The notes below the pieces were generated by a model. That model was not told where the DNA came from and ran no database searches. It saw only the letters and a list, made by a program, of their open reading frames with translations. Position numbers and translations under genes: made by a program. Positions 31,502 to 41,752 of a DNA stretch of 64,000 nt are shown here, one piece after another (position 1 is the stretch's first letter; every line of letters begins with the position of its first letter). Source of the DNA: Nostoc foliaceum FACHB-393 (GTDB lineage Bacteria > Cyanobacteriota > Cyanobacteriia > Cyanobacteriales > Nostocaceae). The stretch is taken from positions 19,427 to 83,426 of the forward strand of contig NZ_JACJTD010000035.1 in the NCBI RefSeq assembly GCF_014698505.1, read 5' to 3'.

Positions 31502-34500
31502 ATGAGCGCAAAAATTGATGGAACTGTAAGAATCGCTGGCTACGAAATTATAGAGCAACTTTATTCTGGTTCTCGCACCCAAGTGTATCGGGCAGTACGA
31601 GAATGCGATCGCCTACCAGTTGTCATCAAGCTCTTAAAACGAGAATACCCCAGTTTTAGCGAATTAGTACAGTTTCGCAACCAATATGCGATCGCCAAAA
31701 ACCTAGATATTCCCGGCATTATCAAACCCTACAGTCTGGAAGCTTATCAAAATGGCTATGCCCTAGTCATGGAAGACTTTGGTGGCATTTCCTTGCGGCA
31801 ATTTACTCAAGGAAGACCACTGGACTTAGAGCAATTTCTTCCCATTGCCTTGCAACTGATAGACGCGCTACACCATTTACATCAACAGCGCGTCATTCAC
31901 AAAGATATCAAGCCAGCGAATATCCTTATCCATACAGATACTAAACAAATCAAGTTGATTGACTTCAGTATTTCCTCGCTCTTACCACGAGAAACCCAGG
32001 AAATCCAAAGTCCCAACGGACTGGAGGGAACGCTGGCATATTTGTCGCCAGAGCAAACCGGACGGATGAACAGGGGCATTGACTACCGCAGCGACTTCTA
32101 TTCATTAGGTGTAACTTTCTTTGAACTACTTAGTGGACAACTGCCCTTTGAGTCTCATAACCCGATGGAGTTGGTGCATTGCCACATTGCTAAACTTCCA
32201 CCCTTCCTGTGCGATTTCAACCCCCATTTGCCCTTGATGCTGGGCGAGATAGTCCGCAAATTGATGGCGAAGAACGCCGAAGATCGTTATCAAAGTGCGC
32301 TAGGACTTAAACATGACCTAGTGACCTGCCTAGAACAGTGGCAAGAAACAGGCAAGCATACCTGGTTTGATTTGGGACAGTGCGATATTAGCGATCGCTT
32401 TCTCATACCCGAAAAACTCTACGGACGGGAATCAGAAGTGCAAACGTTACTGGAGGCATTTGGTTATGTTGCCAATGGTGGCTCCCAACTGATGCTGGTG
32501 GCAGGTTTTTCTGGCATTGGCAAAACCGCAGTCGTCAATGAAGTACATAAGCCGATCGTGCGGTGGAACGGCTACTTCATCAAAGGCAAGTATGAGCAGT
32601 TCAACCGCAACATTCCTCTGTCTGCCTTTGTGCAAGCCTTTCGTGATCTAATGAGACAGTTGCTTAGTGAAAGCGATACTCAATTAGAGCAATGGCAGAG
32701 CAAGATTTTAGCGGCAGTTGGAGAGAACGGGCAAGTTCTGATCGAGGTAATTCCTGAACTAGAGCAGATGATCGGCAAACAGCCTGCTATCGCTGAATTA
32801 TCGGGCGGTGCGGCACAGAACCGTTTCAATCTACTGTTCCAAAAATTTATTCAGGTATTCGCAACAAGAGAGCATCCGTTGGTAATCTTTCTTGATGACT
32901 TGCAGTGGGCAGATTCGGCATCACTCAATTTGCTGAAGCTGTTGATGACCCAGAGTGATTGTGGCTATCTATTCATTATTGGTGCATACCGCGATAACGA
33001 GGTGTTTGCAGGTCATCCACTGATGTTAACGCTAGATGAAATTGAAAAGGTATCTTCCCCTGTAAATACTCTGGCCCTAGTTCCCTTGAGTCAAGCAGAT
33101 GTGAACCATTTAATCGCCGACTCTCTCAGTTGTGCAACTGAACAAGCATTGCCGTTAACGGAGTTGGTTTATCAAAAAGCTAAAGGCAATCCCTTTTTCA
33201 CGACTCAGTTTCTGAAAGCGCTACATGAGGATGGGCTGATTACCTTTGATTGGGAAGCAGGTTTTTGGCAGTGTGATGTGGTGCAAGTGAGAGCGATCGC
33301 TCTCACTGATGATGTGGTGGAATTTATGACACAACAGCTTCAGAAATTACCACCCAACACTCAAGATATTTTGAAACTGGCAGCCTGTATTGGCAATCAG
33401 TTTGATTTAGGAACATTGGCGATCATTTCTGAACAATCCCAAATCGAAGCGGCTGCAAGTTTATGGAAAGCCTTGCAGGAAGGTTTGATTCTACCCCAAA
33501 ATGAAGTTTATAAGTTTTTTGTTAGGCAAGAACATCAACCAGTTACTCAAAATAATTCGGAGGTTGTTGCATATAAGTTTTTACATGACCGGGTGCAACA
33601 AGCGGCATACTCCCTAATTCCCGCCGATGAAAAACAACCCGTTCACCTGAAAATTGGACAGTTACTCTTGAGTAACACCCCCAAAAGCAACTGGGAAGAA
33701 CGAATTTTTGAAATCGTCAGTCAACTCAATGTTGCGGCTGAATTGATTGCCCAATCCGCAGAACGTCAAGAATTGGCACAATTTAACCTGATGGCAAGCC
33801 GCAAGGCAAAAGCGGCAACTGCCTATAATGCTGCCTGCAAATATGCCCAGATAGGCATCGGGTTACTCGTCCAAAATAGTTGGCAACATCAGTATGAGTT
33901 GACCTTAGCACTCCATCAAGTCGCCACAGAAGCCGCCTATCTAAGCGGTGATTTAGAGCAGATGGAAGCTAATGCCTGTCTTATTCTCAACCACGCCAAA
34001 ACCCCATTAGATCAAATCAGCGTTTATGAGGTGAAAATTGAGGCATTCACTGCCCAAGGTCAGTTTGCCCAAGCGATCGCAGCGGCACTTGCCATCTTAA
34101 AGCAATTGGGAGTGGAACTGCCCATAGCGCCTACCCAAGACGACGTGGCCGCTGGCTTTAATACCGTCTCAGATGTGATTGGAGAGCGGTTAACTGCCGA
34201 GTTACTCAACCTCAGCGAACCAAAGGATGCAAACATCCTGGCGGCGGCTCGAATTTTGACATCGGTAGCACCCTGCGCTTATCTGTTTCAGCCACTGCTG
34301 TATTTACTGGTGATTTTAAAAAAGGTTTATCTGTCCGTCGTGTATGGCAATGAGTCAACCTCAACCTTTAGCTATGTCTCTTATGGGATATTAATGTGTG
34401 GTGTGTTCGGAAACGTTGAATTAGGTTATGAATTTGGTCAGTTAGCCCTCGACCTGCTATCACGTTATCAAAATTCCGAATTTAAGGGGAAAACTTTATT

Positions 34501-37500
34501 ACTAGTCTATTTATACACAAGGCATTGGAGAATGCACTTGCGTGAGACATTACATCCCTTGCAGATGGCCTATTGTAGTTGTTTAGATGTGGGCGATTTG
34601 GCTTTCGCGGGCTACTCAGCGTATAACTACGGTTTTTACTCCTATTTTGCCGGACAAAATTTAACACGACTAGAGCCGGAAGTTGCTGGATATTGTGAAG
34701 CGCTCAAGCACCTCAAGCAAAATCTAACTCTGACTTATTCCCAGTTAATTCGACAAATTCTGCTCAATTTAATCGGCGATGCAGATAACGTCGTGGTGTT
34801 GAGCGGTAGAGCCTACAATGAACAGGATCAACTTCCATTACATGAAGCAGCGGGCGATCGCACCGGATTAGCATTGCTGTGGATTAACAAACTAGTTGTG
34901 TCCTATTTGTTTTCAGAGTTTCAACAAGCCACAGAAGAGGCTAGGCAGGCAAGACAGTATTTGGATGCTGTCCTTGCTTTTTTATATGTACCCATTTTTC
35001 ATTTCTATGAGTCTTTAGCTCAATTAGCATGGATTGAGCAACTTTCAACACCAGAACAGCAGCAAATGAAGGAATGTATTGCTGCCAACCAAGAAAAACT
35101 CAAATACTGGGCAACTCATGCGCCGATGAATTTCCGACACAAATTTGATTTGGTGGAAGCCGAGCGGCAGAGGGCTTTGGGTAACAAAGCCGAGGCAATA
35201 GATTTGTACGATCGCGCCATCATTGGAGCCAAAGAAAACGATTACATCCAGGAAGAAGCGTTGGCCAATGAACTGGCAGCTAAATTTTACCTCGATTGGG
35301 GTAAACAGCGCATTGCCCAGGAATACATGACCGAAGCCTACTATGGCTATGCTCGTTGGGGCGCTAAAGCCAAAGTTGCGGACTTGGAACAACGCTATCC
35401 CAAACTCCTTGCCCCCATCTTAGAGCAAACCCGTTCTCCCCTGTCCACGAACGAAACTATCTTCACATTGGGGAGTGTCACCTCCACCAGTTCTGCCACT
35501 TTCAGCAGTGTTAGCGCCTCTTTTGCTTTAGATTTAGCTGCCATTCTCAAAGCTTCTCAAAGTATTTCTGGGGAAATCGAACTCGAAAAGCTGCTCTCAG
35601 CACTGCTGCATATCGTCATCGAAAATGCGGGAGCTGATAAGTGTGTTTTCATGCTTTTGGAGTCAGATCGTTTGCTAATTCAGGCGTTAGCACAGCTTTC
35701 CCTGAGTAGTGTACGGAACCAGACTGTCAACATCGATTTTTATCCAATGTTGCTCAACCCAGAGCCTGTTGAAGACTCTCAGGATGTGCCAGTTGGCTTA
35801 ATTAATACCGTCAAACGCAGCTTACAACCAACAGTGATTATTGATGCCACGGTGCATCCTCAATTAATTAATGACCCGTATATTCAGCAACAGCAGCCAA
35901 AAAGCATCTTGTGCAGCCCGATTTTGCATCAGGGTAAGTTGCTAGGCATATTGTATCTGGAAAACAATTTGGCAACCGCAGCATTTACCAGCGATCGCGT
36001 CGAACTGCTGAACTTACTTTGCGCCCAAGCTGCAATTTCTCTGGAAAATGCCCGACTTTATCAAAATTCCCAGAAATATACTCAAGAGTTAACACAATCT
36101 CTAGCAAAATTGCAGGCTAGTGAAATTCGCTTCCAAAATTTGGCGAATAATATTCCCGGTATGGTGTACCAATTCCGTCTGGCAGTCGACGGTTCAGCTT
36201 CAACACCCTACGTTAGCTCTGGCTGTTTGGATTTGTATGGATTAGAGCCAGAGTTGGTGATGGCAGGAACGCATAACCTTTACGCCATGAATCATCCTGA
36301 GGATCAACCAGCTATTGCCCAAGCGATCGCTTACTCTGCCCAAAATCTGACACCCTTTGAGCAAGAATGGCGCATTATCCTGCCTTCAGGAACCGTGAAA
36401 TGGATTCAATCTGCGGCTCGGCCAGAGCGACAAGCCGATGGCTCAATTTTATGGGATGGGGTGGTGATTGATATTAGCGATGTCTACGAGGAGCTTCGCT
36501 TACGCAAACAGGCCGAAGCATCTCTAGCTAAAGAACGAGAGTTTTTGAATGCGATCATTCACAATATTACAGATGGGATTGTTGTTTGTGATGCTAATGG
36601 CAAATTGACTCTATTTAACAAAGCAACTCGTGAATTTCATGGCTTACCAATAGAATCATTACCACCAGAACAATGGACAGGACATTTCGATCTCTATCAA
36701 CCTGATGGTCAAACACCCCTATCAAAAACGGAAATTCCTCTGTTTCGCGCCTTACAAGGGGAAATCGTCGAAAATGCCGAAATGGTAATTGCACCAAAGC
36801 ATGGTTCTAAAAGAATTTTATTAGCCAGCGGACAAGCGATCTTCGATTCATCGGGCCACAAAATCGGTGCAGTAGTTGTAATGCGAGATATTAGCGAGCG
36901 CAAAAAAGCTGAACTTGCCTTGCAACAAAAATCACAAGACTTAGAACAAGCACTAACCGATCTGCAAAATGCCCAATTACAAATTGTTCAAAGTGAAAAA
37001 ATGTCAGCATTAGGCAATTTAGTTGCTGGGGTAGCTCACGAAATGAATAATCCCCTCGGTTTTATTGCTGCCAGTCTCAAACAAGCTAAACCTACTATTG
37101 CTGATATTGTTGAGCATTTAAAACTCTATCAAGAAAACCTGCCCAATACGAGTGATAAAATTCTTAACCACGCCGAAGAAATCGACTTGGATTATAGCTT
37201 AGAAGACTTGCCCAAGATGATTGATTCTATGAGTATGGCGTGCGATCGCCTAAAAAGTATCAGCACCAGTTTACGGACTTTCTCGCGTGCCGATAAAGAT
37301 TATAAAGTACCGTTTAATATTCAGCAAGGCATCGACAGCACGATTTTAATTTTGAAACATCGTCTCAAAGCTAATGAGCAACGTCCAGCAATTGAAGTGA
37401 TAACTGAGTACACCAATTTACCTCAAGTTGAGTGCTTTCCTGGACAATTAAATCAAGTATTTATGAATATTTTAGCAAATGCCATTGATGCTTTAGAGGA

Positions 37501-37804
37501 ATCAAATATTGGACGAAGCTTTGACGAAATTAAAGCAAATCCGAACTGCATTACAATTACAACTACTGTAGAAAATAATCTAGTTAAAATTACAATTGCC
37601 GATAATGCTAAGGGGATGTCTGAAGAGGTAAAACAAAAAATATTTGACCATTTATTTACTACGAAAGCTATCGGCAAAGGAACAGGATTAGGATTAGCGA
37701 TCGCCCGCCAAATTATTGTAGAAAAACATAGCGGAGCGATCGAGGTGAATTCTCAACTTGGCGACGGAACTGAATTTGTAATTCAGCTACCATCTAACAC
37801 CTAA
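31502..37804 (+). CDS. 2100-residue multi-domain Ser/Thr kinase / ATPase / GAF / PAS / histidine kinase (HstK type)
   Basis: Domain order: Ser/Thr kinase (about 10-280, with HKDIKPANIL and LIDFSISS in place of HRD and DFG), predicted AAA/STAND ATPase (Walker A GFSGIGKT at about 335-342, Walker B LVIFLDDLQWAD near 460-470), a long TPR-like helical region (about 680-1300), GAF (about 1345-1500), two PAS domains (from about 1542 and 1680), HisKA with HEMNNP (His near 1845), and HATPase_c with N box (about 1984-1998) and TGLGLAIA. No receiver domain is attached. Such hybrid kinases are common in Nostoc and link Ser/Thr and His signalling. Cytoplasmic: no signal or membrane helix. The input signal is unknown. 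Confidence 0.92.
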   Translation: MSAKIDGTVRIAGYEIIEQLYSGSRTQVYRAVRECDRLPVVIKLLKREYPSFSELVQFRNQYAIAKNLDIPGIIKPYSLEAYQNGYALVMEDFGGISLRQFTQGRPLDLEQFLPIALQLIDALHHLHQQRVIHKDIKPANILIHTDTKQIKLIDFSISSLLPRETQEIQSPNGLEGTLAYLSPEQTGRMNRGIDYRSDFYSLGVTFFELLSGQLPFESHNPMELVHCHIAKLPPFLCDFNPHLPLMLGEIVRKLMAKNAEDRYQSALGLKHDLVTCLEQWQETGKHTWFDLGQCDISDRFLIPEKLYGRESEVQTLLEAFGYVANGGSQLMLVAGFSGIGKTAVVNEVHKPIVRWNGYFIKGKYEQFNRNIPLSAFVQAFRDLMRQLLSESDTQLEQWQSKILAAVGENGQVLIEVIPELEQMIGKQPAIAELSGGAAQNRFNLLFQKFIQVFATREHPLVIFLDDLQWADSASLNLLKLLMTQSDCGYLFIIGAYRDNEVFAGHPLMLTLDEIEKVSSPVNTLALVPLSQADVNHLIADSLSCATEQALPLTELVYQKAKGNPFFTTQFLKALHEDGLITFDWEAGFWQCDVVQVRAIALTDDVVEFMTQQLQKLPPNTQDILKLAACIGNQFDLGTLAIISEQSQIEAAASLWKALQEGLILPQNEVYKFFVRQEHQPVTQNNSEVVAYKFLHDRVQQAAYSLIPADEKQPVHLKIGQLLLSNTPKSNWEERIFEIVSQLNVAAELIAQSAERQELAQFNLMASRKAKAATAYNAACKYAQIGIGLLVQNSWQHQYELTLALHQVATEAAYLSGDLEQMEANACLILNHAKTPLDQISVYEVKIEAFTAQGQFAQAIAAALAILKQLGVELPIAPTQDDVAAGFNTVSDVIGERLTAELLNLSEPKDANILAAARILTSVAPCAYLFQPLLYLLVILKKVYLSVVYGNESTSTFSYVSYGILMCGVFGNVELGYEFGQLALDLLSRYQNSEFKGKTLLLVYLYTRHWRMHLRETLHPLQMAYCSCLDVGDLAFAGYSAYNYGFYSYFAGQNLTRLEPEVAGYCEALKHLKQNLTLTYSQLIRQILLNLIGDADNVVVLSGRAYNEQDQLPLHEAAGDRTGLALLWINKLVVSYLFSEFQQATEEARQARQYLDAVLAFLYVPIFHFYESLAQLAWIEQLSTPEQQQMKECIAANQEKLKYWATHAPMNFRHKFDLVEAERQRALGNKAEAIDLYDRAIIGAKENDYIQEEALANELAAKFYLDWGKQRIAQEYMTEAYYGYARWGAKAKVADLEQRYPKLLAPILEQTRSPLSTNETIFTLGSVTSTSSATFSSVSASFALDLAAILKASQSISGEIELEKLLSALLHIVIENAGADKCVFMLLESDRLLIQALAQLSLSSVRNQTVNIDFYPMLLNPEPVEDSQDVPVGLINTVKRSLQPTVIIDATVHPQLINDPYIQQQQPKSILCSPILHQGKLLGILYLENNLATAAFTSDRVELLNLLCAQAAISLENARLYQNSQKYTQELTQSLAKLQASEIRFQNLANNIPGMVYQFRLAVDGSASTPYVSSGCLDLYGLEPELVMAGTHNLYAMNHPEDQPAIAQAIAYSAQNLTPFEQEWRIILPSGTVKWIQSAARPERQADGSILWDGVVIDISDVYEELRLRKQAEASLAKEREFLNAIIHNITDGIVVCDANGKLTLFNKATREFHGLPIESLPPEQWTGHFDLYQPDGQTPLSKTEIPLFRALQGEIVENAEMVIAPKHGSKRILLASGQAIFDSSGHKIGAVVVMRDISERKKAELALQQKSQDLEQALTDLQNAQLQIVQSEKMSALGNLVAGVAHEMNNPLGFIAASLKQAKPTIADIVEHLKLYQENLPNTSDKILNHAEEIDLDYSLEDLPKMIDSMSMACDRLKSISTSLRTFSRADKDYKVPFNIQQGIDSTILILKHRLKANEQRPAIEVITEYTNLPQVECFPGQLNQVFMNILANAIDALEESNIGRSFDEIKANPNCITITTTVENNLVKITIADNAKGMSEEVKQKIFDHLFTTKAIGKGTGLGLAIARQIIVEKHSGAIEVNSQLGDGTEFVIQLPSNT

Positions 37805-37815
37805 CCCCAGACTTT

Positions 37816-39060
37816 TTATGTCTTTCCCGCCACCACGGAGTTTTTAACTAAAATTCCCATTGCTGCTTGATATTGCAGATCCGCTTCGGTACCAATCTGT
37901 TCACGGGTGATGGCTGCTTGGGAAATCACTTTATCTGGCTTAATACCTAATTTGTTAATATCCCGGTGTTGAGGAGTTTCATACTTAGCAATTGTGACTG
38001 CCAAACCCGAACCATCTGATAATTCAAATAAAGATTGAATTAGACCCTTTCCAAAAGTGGTTTCACCTACTAACTGGGCACGACCGTTATCTTGGAGTGC
38101 GCCGGCGAGAATTTCACTAGCACTAGCAGTCCCTTGATTCACTAAAATAACCAGAGGATCGTTTGTTAGGGCTGGCCCAAAGGCTTCAAAACTACCTTGA
38201 ATGCCTTGTCGATTAACAGTGTAGACAATCGTGCCGGAATCTAACCATAGACGAGCAATTTCAATTCCTGATTGCAATAGTCCCCCAGGATTATTTCGTA
38301 AATCCAGAATGTAGGCAGCAGCGCCTTTTTTTTCTAGACTAGAAATAGCATGTGCCAATTCCGTTGAGGCGTTGGCATTGAATTGAGTGAGACGAAGGTA
38401 GCCTATGGGCGTACCCTCAGTGGAAACACGCAATTCGGAGACCACAGGATTTAGGGCAATGCGATCGCGTGTCAGTCTAATTTCCGTTTCTGCCTCTCCA
38501 TCCCGTTCGATGAGGAGAGTGACAACGCTACCACTCGGCCCGCGCATTTTAGTCGCAGCTTCATCTAGGGTAAGATTTTCTGTGGAAACGCCTTCAATTT
38601 TGAGAATGCGATCGCGTGGTCTAATCCCTGCTTTATCTGCTGGCGAACCTGCTATGGGAGCCACTACTTCCAACTTCCCAGTCTCAGGATTCAGGGCAAT
38701 TTGCAATCCTACACCAGTCAGTTCCCCAGAAGTATTGACCTGTAAGCTGCGGTACTGTTCCGGGTCTAAAAAACGGGTAAAAGGGTCATCGAGGCTCTTG
38801 AGCATCTTCACAATTGCCGCATAACTGGCATTTGAGTCCGACAACGGCTTCTCCAAAACCTTTTGCCGCACAGCCGCCCAGTTTTGATGATTAAATGTCT
38901 CATCTAAATAAGTACGATTAACAATTCGCCAAACTTCGGAAACCAGCTTTTGTTCGCCCGTCAAAGCGATTGCTGGCTGGGTGAGCGTACCAAACCCCAA
39001 CCAAAACGCCATTAACAACGAAAATCCAACCTGAAAGACTTGTTTGTTCATGAACCCCAT
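37816..39060 (-). CDS. ctpA: carboxyl-terminal processing protease, S41 family (CtpA-like)
   Basis: Exported serine protease of 414 residues from ATG 39060, chosen because GAGGTGG lies eight bases upstream; the longer GTG start sits inside that site. A signal peptide (about 1-34, ending PAIA) leads to a PDZ domain (about 105-190, GVGLQIALNPETGKLEVV) and the S41 core with the nucleophile Ser in GTASASEI and Lys in TTFGKG. In cyanobacteria this family matures the D1 protein of photosystem II; several paralogues exist, so ctpA is a likely rather than proven name. It lies divergently next to petB-petD, an arrangement I recall from other cyanobacteria. Confidence 0.85.
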   Translation of the reverse strand: MGFMNKQVFQVGFSLLMAFWLGFGTLTQPAIALTGEQKLVSEVWRIVNRTYLDETFNHQNWAAVRQKVLEKPLSDSNASYAAIVKMLKSLDDPFTRFLDPEQYRSLQVNTSGELTGVGLQIALNPETGKLEVVAPIAGSPADKAGIRPRDRILKIEGVSTENLTLDEAATKMRGPSGSVVTLLIERDGEAETEIRLTRDRIALNPVVSELRVSTEGTPIGYLRLTQFNANASTELAHAISSLEKKGAAAYILDLRNNPGGLLQSGIEIARLWLDSGTIVYTVNRQGIQGSFEAFGPALTNDPLVILVNQGTASASEILAGALQDNGRAQLVGETTFGKGLIQSLFELSDGSGLAVTIAKYETPQHRDINKLGIKPDKVISQAAITREQIGTEADLQYQAAMGILVKNSVVAGKT

Positions 39061-39564
39061 TATCAATTCCACCTCAACACAAATTGCCTAGAAATGCCCA
39101 CTTCCCCTGTTGTTGATGAAATCTATCTCTCGATTATGTTACTTTTTTTATAGAAGTGGTGCATTTCTCTCATCAAGTTGTTCAGTCAACTGATGCGTTG
39201 TATCCACTCACCAAAGGATAAAATCTACTTTGTGTCCACCATTTTCTGTGCAGGGGCGTAAAGAGATCGCAATATATTCCTTCTTTACAGAGTGTAAAGT
39301 TTCTGAAGACTCTTAGCACGCTGAAAGCTGACAAGCTTTCCAAAAAACTCGCCTTTACTAAAATCCCAAAATTGCTAATTGGGAGAGAAGTCTGAGAGGC
39401 GGCTTCTGAGAAGTCCGTAGACAATTCTGCTGTTACTCTAGCCTGCGGTAACCCCTTGGGCGAACCCGCAGGATGTCGAGGCTTGGAACCATCAGAATTT
39501 TAGTCGCCAATTTAGTACTTCGGGATTTATCAACCGCAACCGACTTTTAGGAACTTGAGATTGT
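39061..39564. other. divergent spacer between ctpA and petB
   Basis: 504 bases that must hold promoters for both genes. A GAAAGCT-GACA-AGCTTTC hairpin lies near 39327-39344, and an interspersed repeat (CCTGCGG...CCCGCAGG) at about 39444-39472. An 80-codon minus-strand frame (39182-39424) has no known domain and runs through the hairpin; I do not call it. Confidence 0.45.
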
Positions 39565-40212
39565 ATGGCCAACGTTTACGACTGGTTTGAGGAACGCCTG
39601 GAGATTCAGGCACTCGCCGAAGACGTCACTAGCAAGTACGTCCCTCCCCACGTCAACATCTTCTACTGCCTGGGTGGAATTACCCTGGTTTGCTTTCTCA
39701 TCCAGTTTGCTACTGGATTTGCCATGACGTTCTACTACAGGCCAACAGTAACTGAAGCTTTCTCCTCAGTGCAGTACATCATGACTGAAGTAAACTTCGG
39801 TTGGCTAATTCGCTCCATCCATCGCTGGTCTGCCAGCATGATGGTATTGATGATGATTTTGCACGTCTTCCGGGTTTATCTTACAGGTGGTTTCAAAAAG
39901 CCCCGCGAACTGACCTGGGTAAGTGGTGTCATCCTAGCTGTGATTACAGTTTCCTTTGGAGTCACCGGCTATTCCTTACCTTGGGATCAAGTTGGCTACT
40001 GGGCTGTGAAAATCGTTAGCGGTGTACCAGAAGCAATTCCCGTAGTTGGCGTTCTGATCTCCGACCTGCTGCGCGGCGGTTCGAGTGTTGGTCAAGCAAC
40101 ATTAACTCGTTACTATAGCGCACACACGTTTGTGCTGCCTTGGTTGATTGCAGTCTTCATGCTGTTTCACTTCTTAATGATCCGCAAGCAAGGCATTTCC
40201 GGTCCTTTGTAA
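39565..40212 (+). CDS. petB: cytochrome b6
   Basis: Core subunit of the thylakoid cytochrome b6f complex, 215 residues with four membrane helices. Visible: Cys35 (VNIFYCLGG), which binds the extra heme c covalently; heme-ligand His residues in SIHRWSASMM and LHVFRVYLTGGFKKPRE; SAHTFVLPWL; and the C-terminal GISGPL. AGGAACTTGAGATTGT precedes the ATG. petD follows 253 bases downstream, probably as one operon. The sequence is full length with no change in key residues. Confidence 0.98.
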   Translation: MANVYDWFEERLEIQALAEDVTSKYVPPHVNIFYCLGGITLVCFLIQFATGFAMTFYYRPTVTEAFSSVQYIMTEVNFGWLIRSIHRWSASMMVLMMILHVFRVYLTGGFKKPRELTWVSGVILAVITVSFGVTGYSLPWDQVGYWAVKIVSGVPEAIPVVGVLISDLLRGGSSVGQATLTRYYSAHTFVLPWLIAVFMLFHFLMIRKQGISGPL

Positions 40213-40465
40213 TCTCAGCTATTAGCGAAAGGCAATATTTGTCAGTTTTCAGATCAAGTCGTTTGTTCTAAACTTATGAAACAAAAGAAATTAATTGCAC
40301 ATAAGTTCCAAAAAACAAACACTTGTATCTGAAGCCTAAAGTTGTAGAGAACCTCCAGGCGGCAACCGGAGATAAAAAATACTGTTTGCCCCCTGTTGGT
40401 TGCCTAGTAGCTGATAGCTTTCACAAATGCTTTAATTTAACTTAAGCAGGAGAGCACATTTCAAA

Positions 40466-40948
40466 ATGGCAACACAAAAAAAACCTGACCTGAGCGATCC
40501 TCAGTTAAGAGCCAAACTCGCTAAAGGCATGGGTCACAACTACTATGGTGAACCCGCTTGGCCTAATGACCTACTTTATGTCTTTCCAATCGTGATCATG
40601 GGTTCGTTCGCTGCCATTGTGGCTCTAGCTGTGCTAGATCCCGCAATGACAGGTGAACCAGCAAATCCTTTCGCGACACCATTGGAAATTCTACCAGAGT
40701 GGTACTTGTATCCAGTTTTCCAGATTTTGCGATCGCTTCCTAACAAACTTTTAGGAGTGTTAGCAATGGGTTCTGTACCAGTGGGTCTAATCCTCGTTCC
40801 CTTTATTGAGAACGTAAACAAGTTCCAAAACCCCTTCCGCCGTCCAGTCGCAACCACAGTATTCCTCTTCGGTACCCTTGTCACCGTGTGGCTGGGTATT
40901 GGTGCTGCCTTGCCATTGGATAAATCTTTGACCTTGGGACTATTCTAA
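40466..40948 (+). CDS. petD: cytochrome b6f subunit IV
   Basis: 160-residue partner of cytochrome b6 carrying part of the quinol-oxidation (Qo) site. The PEWY motif is present in LPEWYLYPVFQILRSLP. Three membrane helices (about 38-58, 95-115 and 131-150). The ATG is preceded by GCAGGAGAGCACATT, a good Shine-Dalgarno. Terminator-like inverted repeat downstream at 40969. Confidence 0.98.
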   Translation: MATQKKPDLSDPQLRAKLAKGMGHNYYGEPAWPNDLLYVFPIVIMGSFAAIVALAVLDPAMTGEPANPFATPLEILPEWYLYPVFQILRSLPNKLLGVLAMGSVPVGLILVPFIENVNKFQNPFRRPVATTVFLFGTLVTVWLGIGAALPLDKSLTLGLF

Positions 40949-40968
40949 ATTAGTCGCCACAAAGTGCT

Positions 40969-41038
40969 TTGACGCCTGTGAGTTTCAGGAGCATAAGTAA
41001 GATTTGCTTTTGAAAAAAATTAACAGGCGTCAATTTTA
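40969..41038 (+). terminator. petBD terminator-like inverted repeat
   Basis: TTGACGCCTGT (40969-40979) pairs perfectly with ACAGGCGTCAA (41023-41033), followed by TTTTAAT. The spacer of 43 bases can form a smaller stem (AGCATAAG...TTTGCT). It lies 21 bases after the petD stop. Confidence 0.55.
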
Positions 41039-41146
41039 ATAGTTCAGATTGCATCTGGGATCTGAAATTTTGGATGGAAAAGCTATTCCAAAAATCTAAA
41101 ATCACCAAAAGTCATCAAATACAAACATTTTTCACTTACTTAACGT

Positions 41147-41280
41147 AAGTTGCTAGTTACAACCCTCGAAATGCCAAAATCGCTCATGTTTTGTATTTTG
41201 GTACACAGAATATCCCAATTTAGATTTTGTTCTATCAGAGAAATTTTGCAGTATTCGCAAAATTTAATAACTAGCAACTT
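41147..41280. repeat. 134-bp element bounded by 13-bp inverted repeats
   Basis: AAGTTGCTAGTTA (41147-41159) and TAACTAGCAACTT (41268-41280) are perfect inverted ends. The end plus flank (ACCCAAGTTGCTAGTTA) recurs at 11787-11803. Size and ends suit a small non-autonomous element, but no target duplication is evident. Confidence 0.5.
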
Positions 41281-41308
41281 GGGTTTACTTATATTTAAGT
41301 CACAGTTA

Positions 41309-41752
41309 ATGCTTAGCATAGTGCAGCAAGACCATCTGACGGTTAAGAGCGAACTCAGTCTCCTAAACCAGGTGCAAGAATGGTTCGAGCAATTTTGTCT
41401 GCAACATTTGTCTCAACTTGGCTGGTCAAAAACCCAACTTGATCGCCTGAATTTAGCATTAGCAGAAGGTTTTACCAACGCTGTTCGTCACGCTCATCAT
41501 GCTTTACCGCCAGAAACAACCATTGAGATTAACGTTTTTCTGTGGATTGACCGACTAGAGATTAGAATTTGGGATTATGGAAAACCTTTCAATCCTGATG
41601 CGATCGCAGAGCCAGCACCAGGTACTTTGCAAGTAGGCGGGTATGGATGGTTCCTCCTGCGGCGGTTGGCTGATCGGGTTGTATACGAACGTGGTGCAGA
41701 TGGTAGAAATTGCCTTCTCATTGTCAAATACTCTGTAGAAGCACAAAAGTAA
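41309..41752 (+). CDS. RsbW-like anti-sigma factor / serine kinase
   Basis: ATP-binding regulatory protein of the GHKL (HATPase_c_2) group, 147 residues from ATG 41309. N box ALAEGFTNAVRHAHH (about 46-60), G1 WDYGKPFN (about 87-94) and G2 GGYGWFLLRRLAD. These proteins phosphorylate or sequester anti-sigma antagonists in partner switching. I reject the upstream frame to 41150, which would run through the inverted-repeat element. No STAS-domain partner is beside it. Shine-Dalgarno is not clear. Confidence 0.8.
   Translation: MLSIVQQDHLTVKSELSLLNQVQEWFEQFCLQHLSQLGWSKTQLDRLNLALAEGFTNAVRHAHHALPPETTIEINVFLWIDRLEIRIWDYGKPFNPDAIAEPAPGTLQVGGYGWFLLRRLADRVVYERGADGRNCLLIVKYSVEAQK

Noticed and set aside
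39182..39424. 80-codon minus-strand frame upstream of petB
   Set aside because: Lies in the divergent promoter region, crosses a hairpin, and shows no family resemblance.
41150..41308. Upstream extension of the RsbW-like gene
   Set aside because: The extra residues come from an inverted-repeat element; family similarity begins after ATG 41309.
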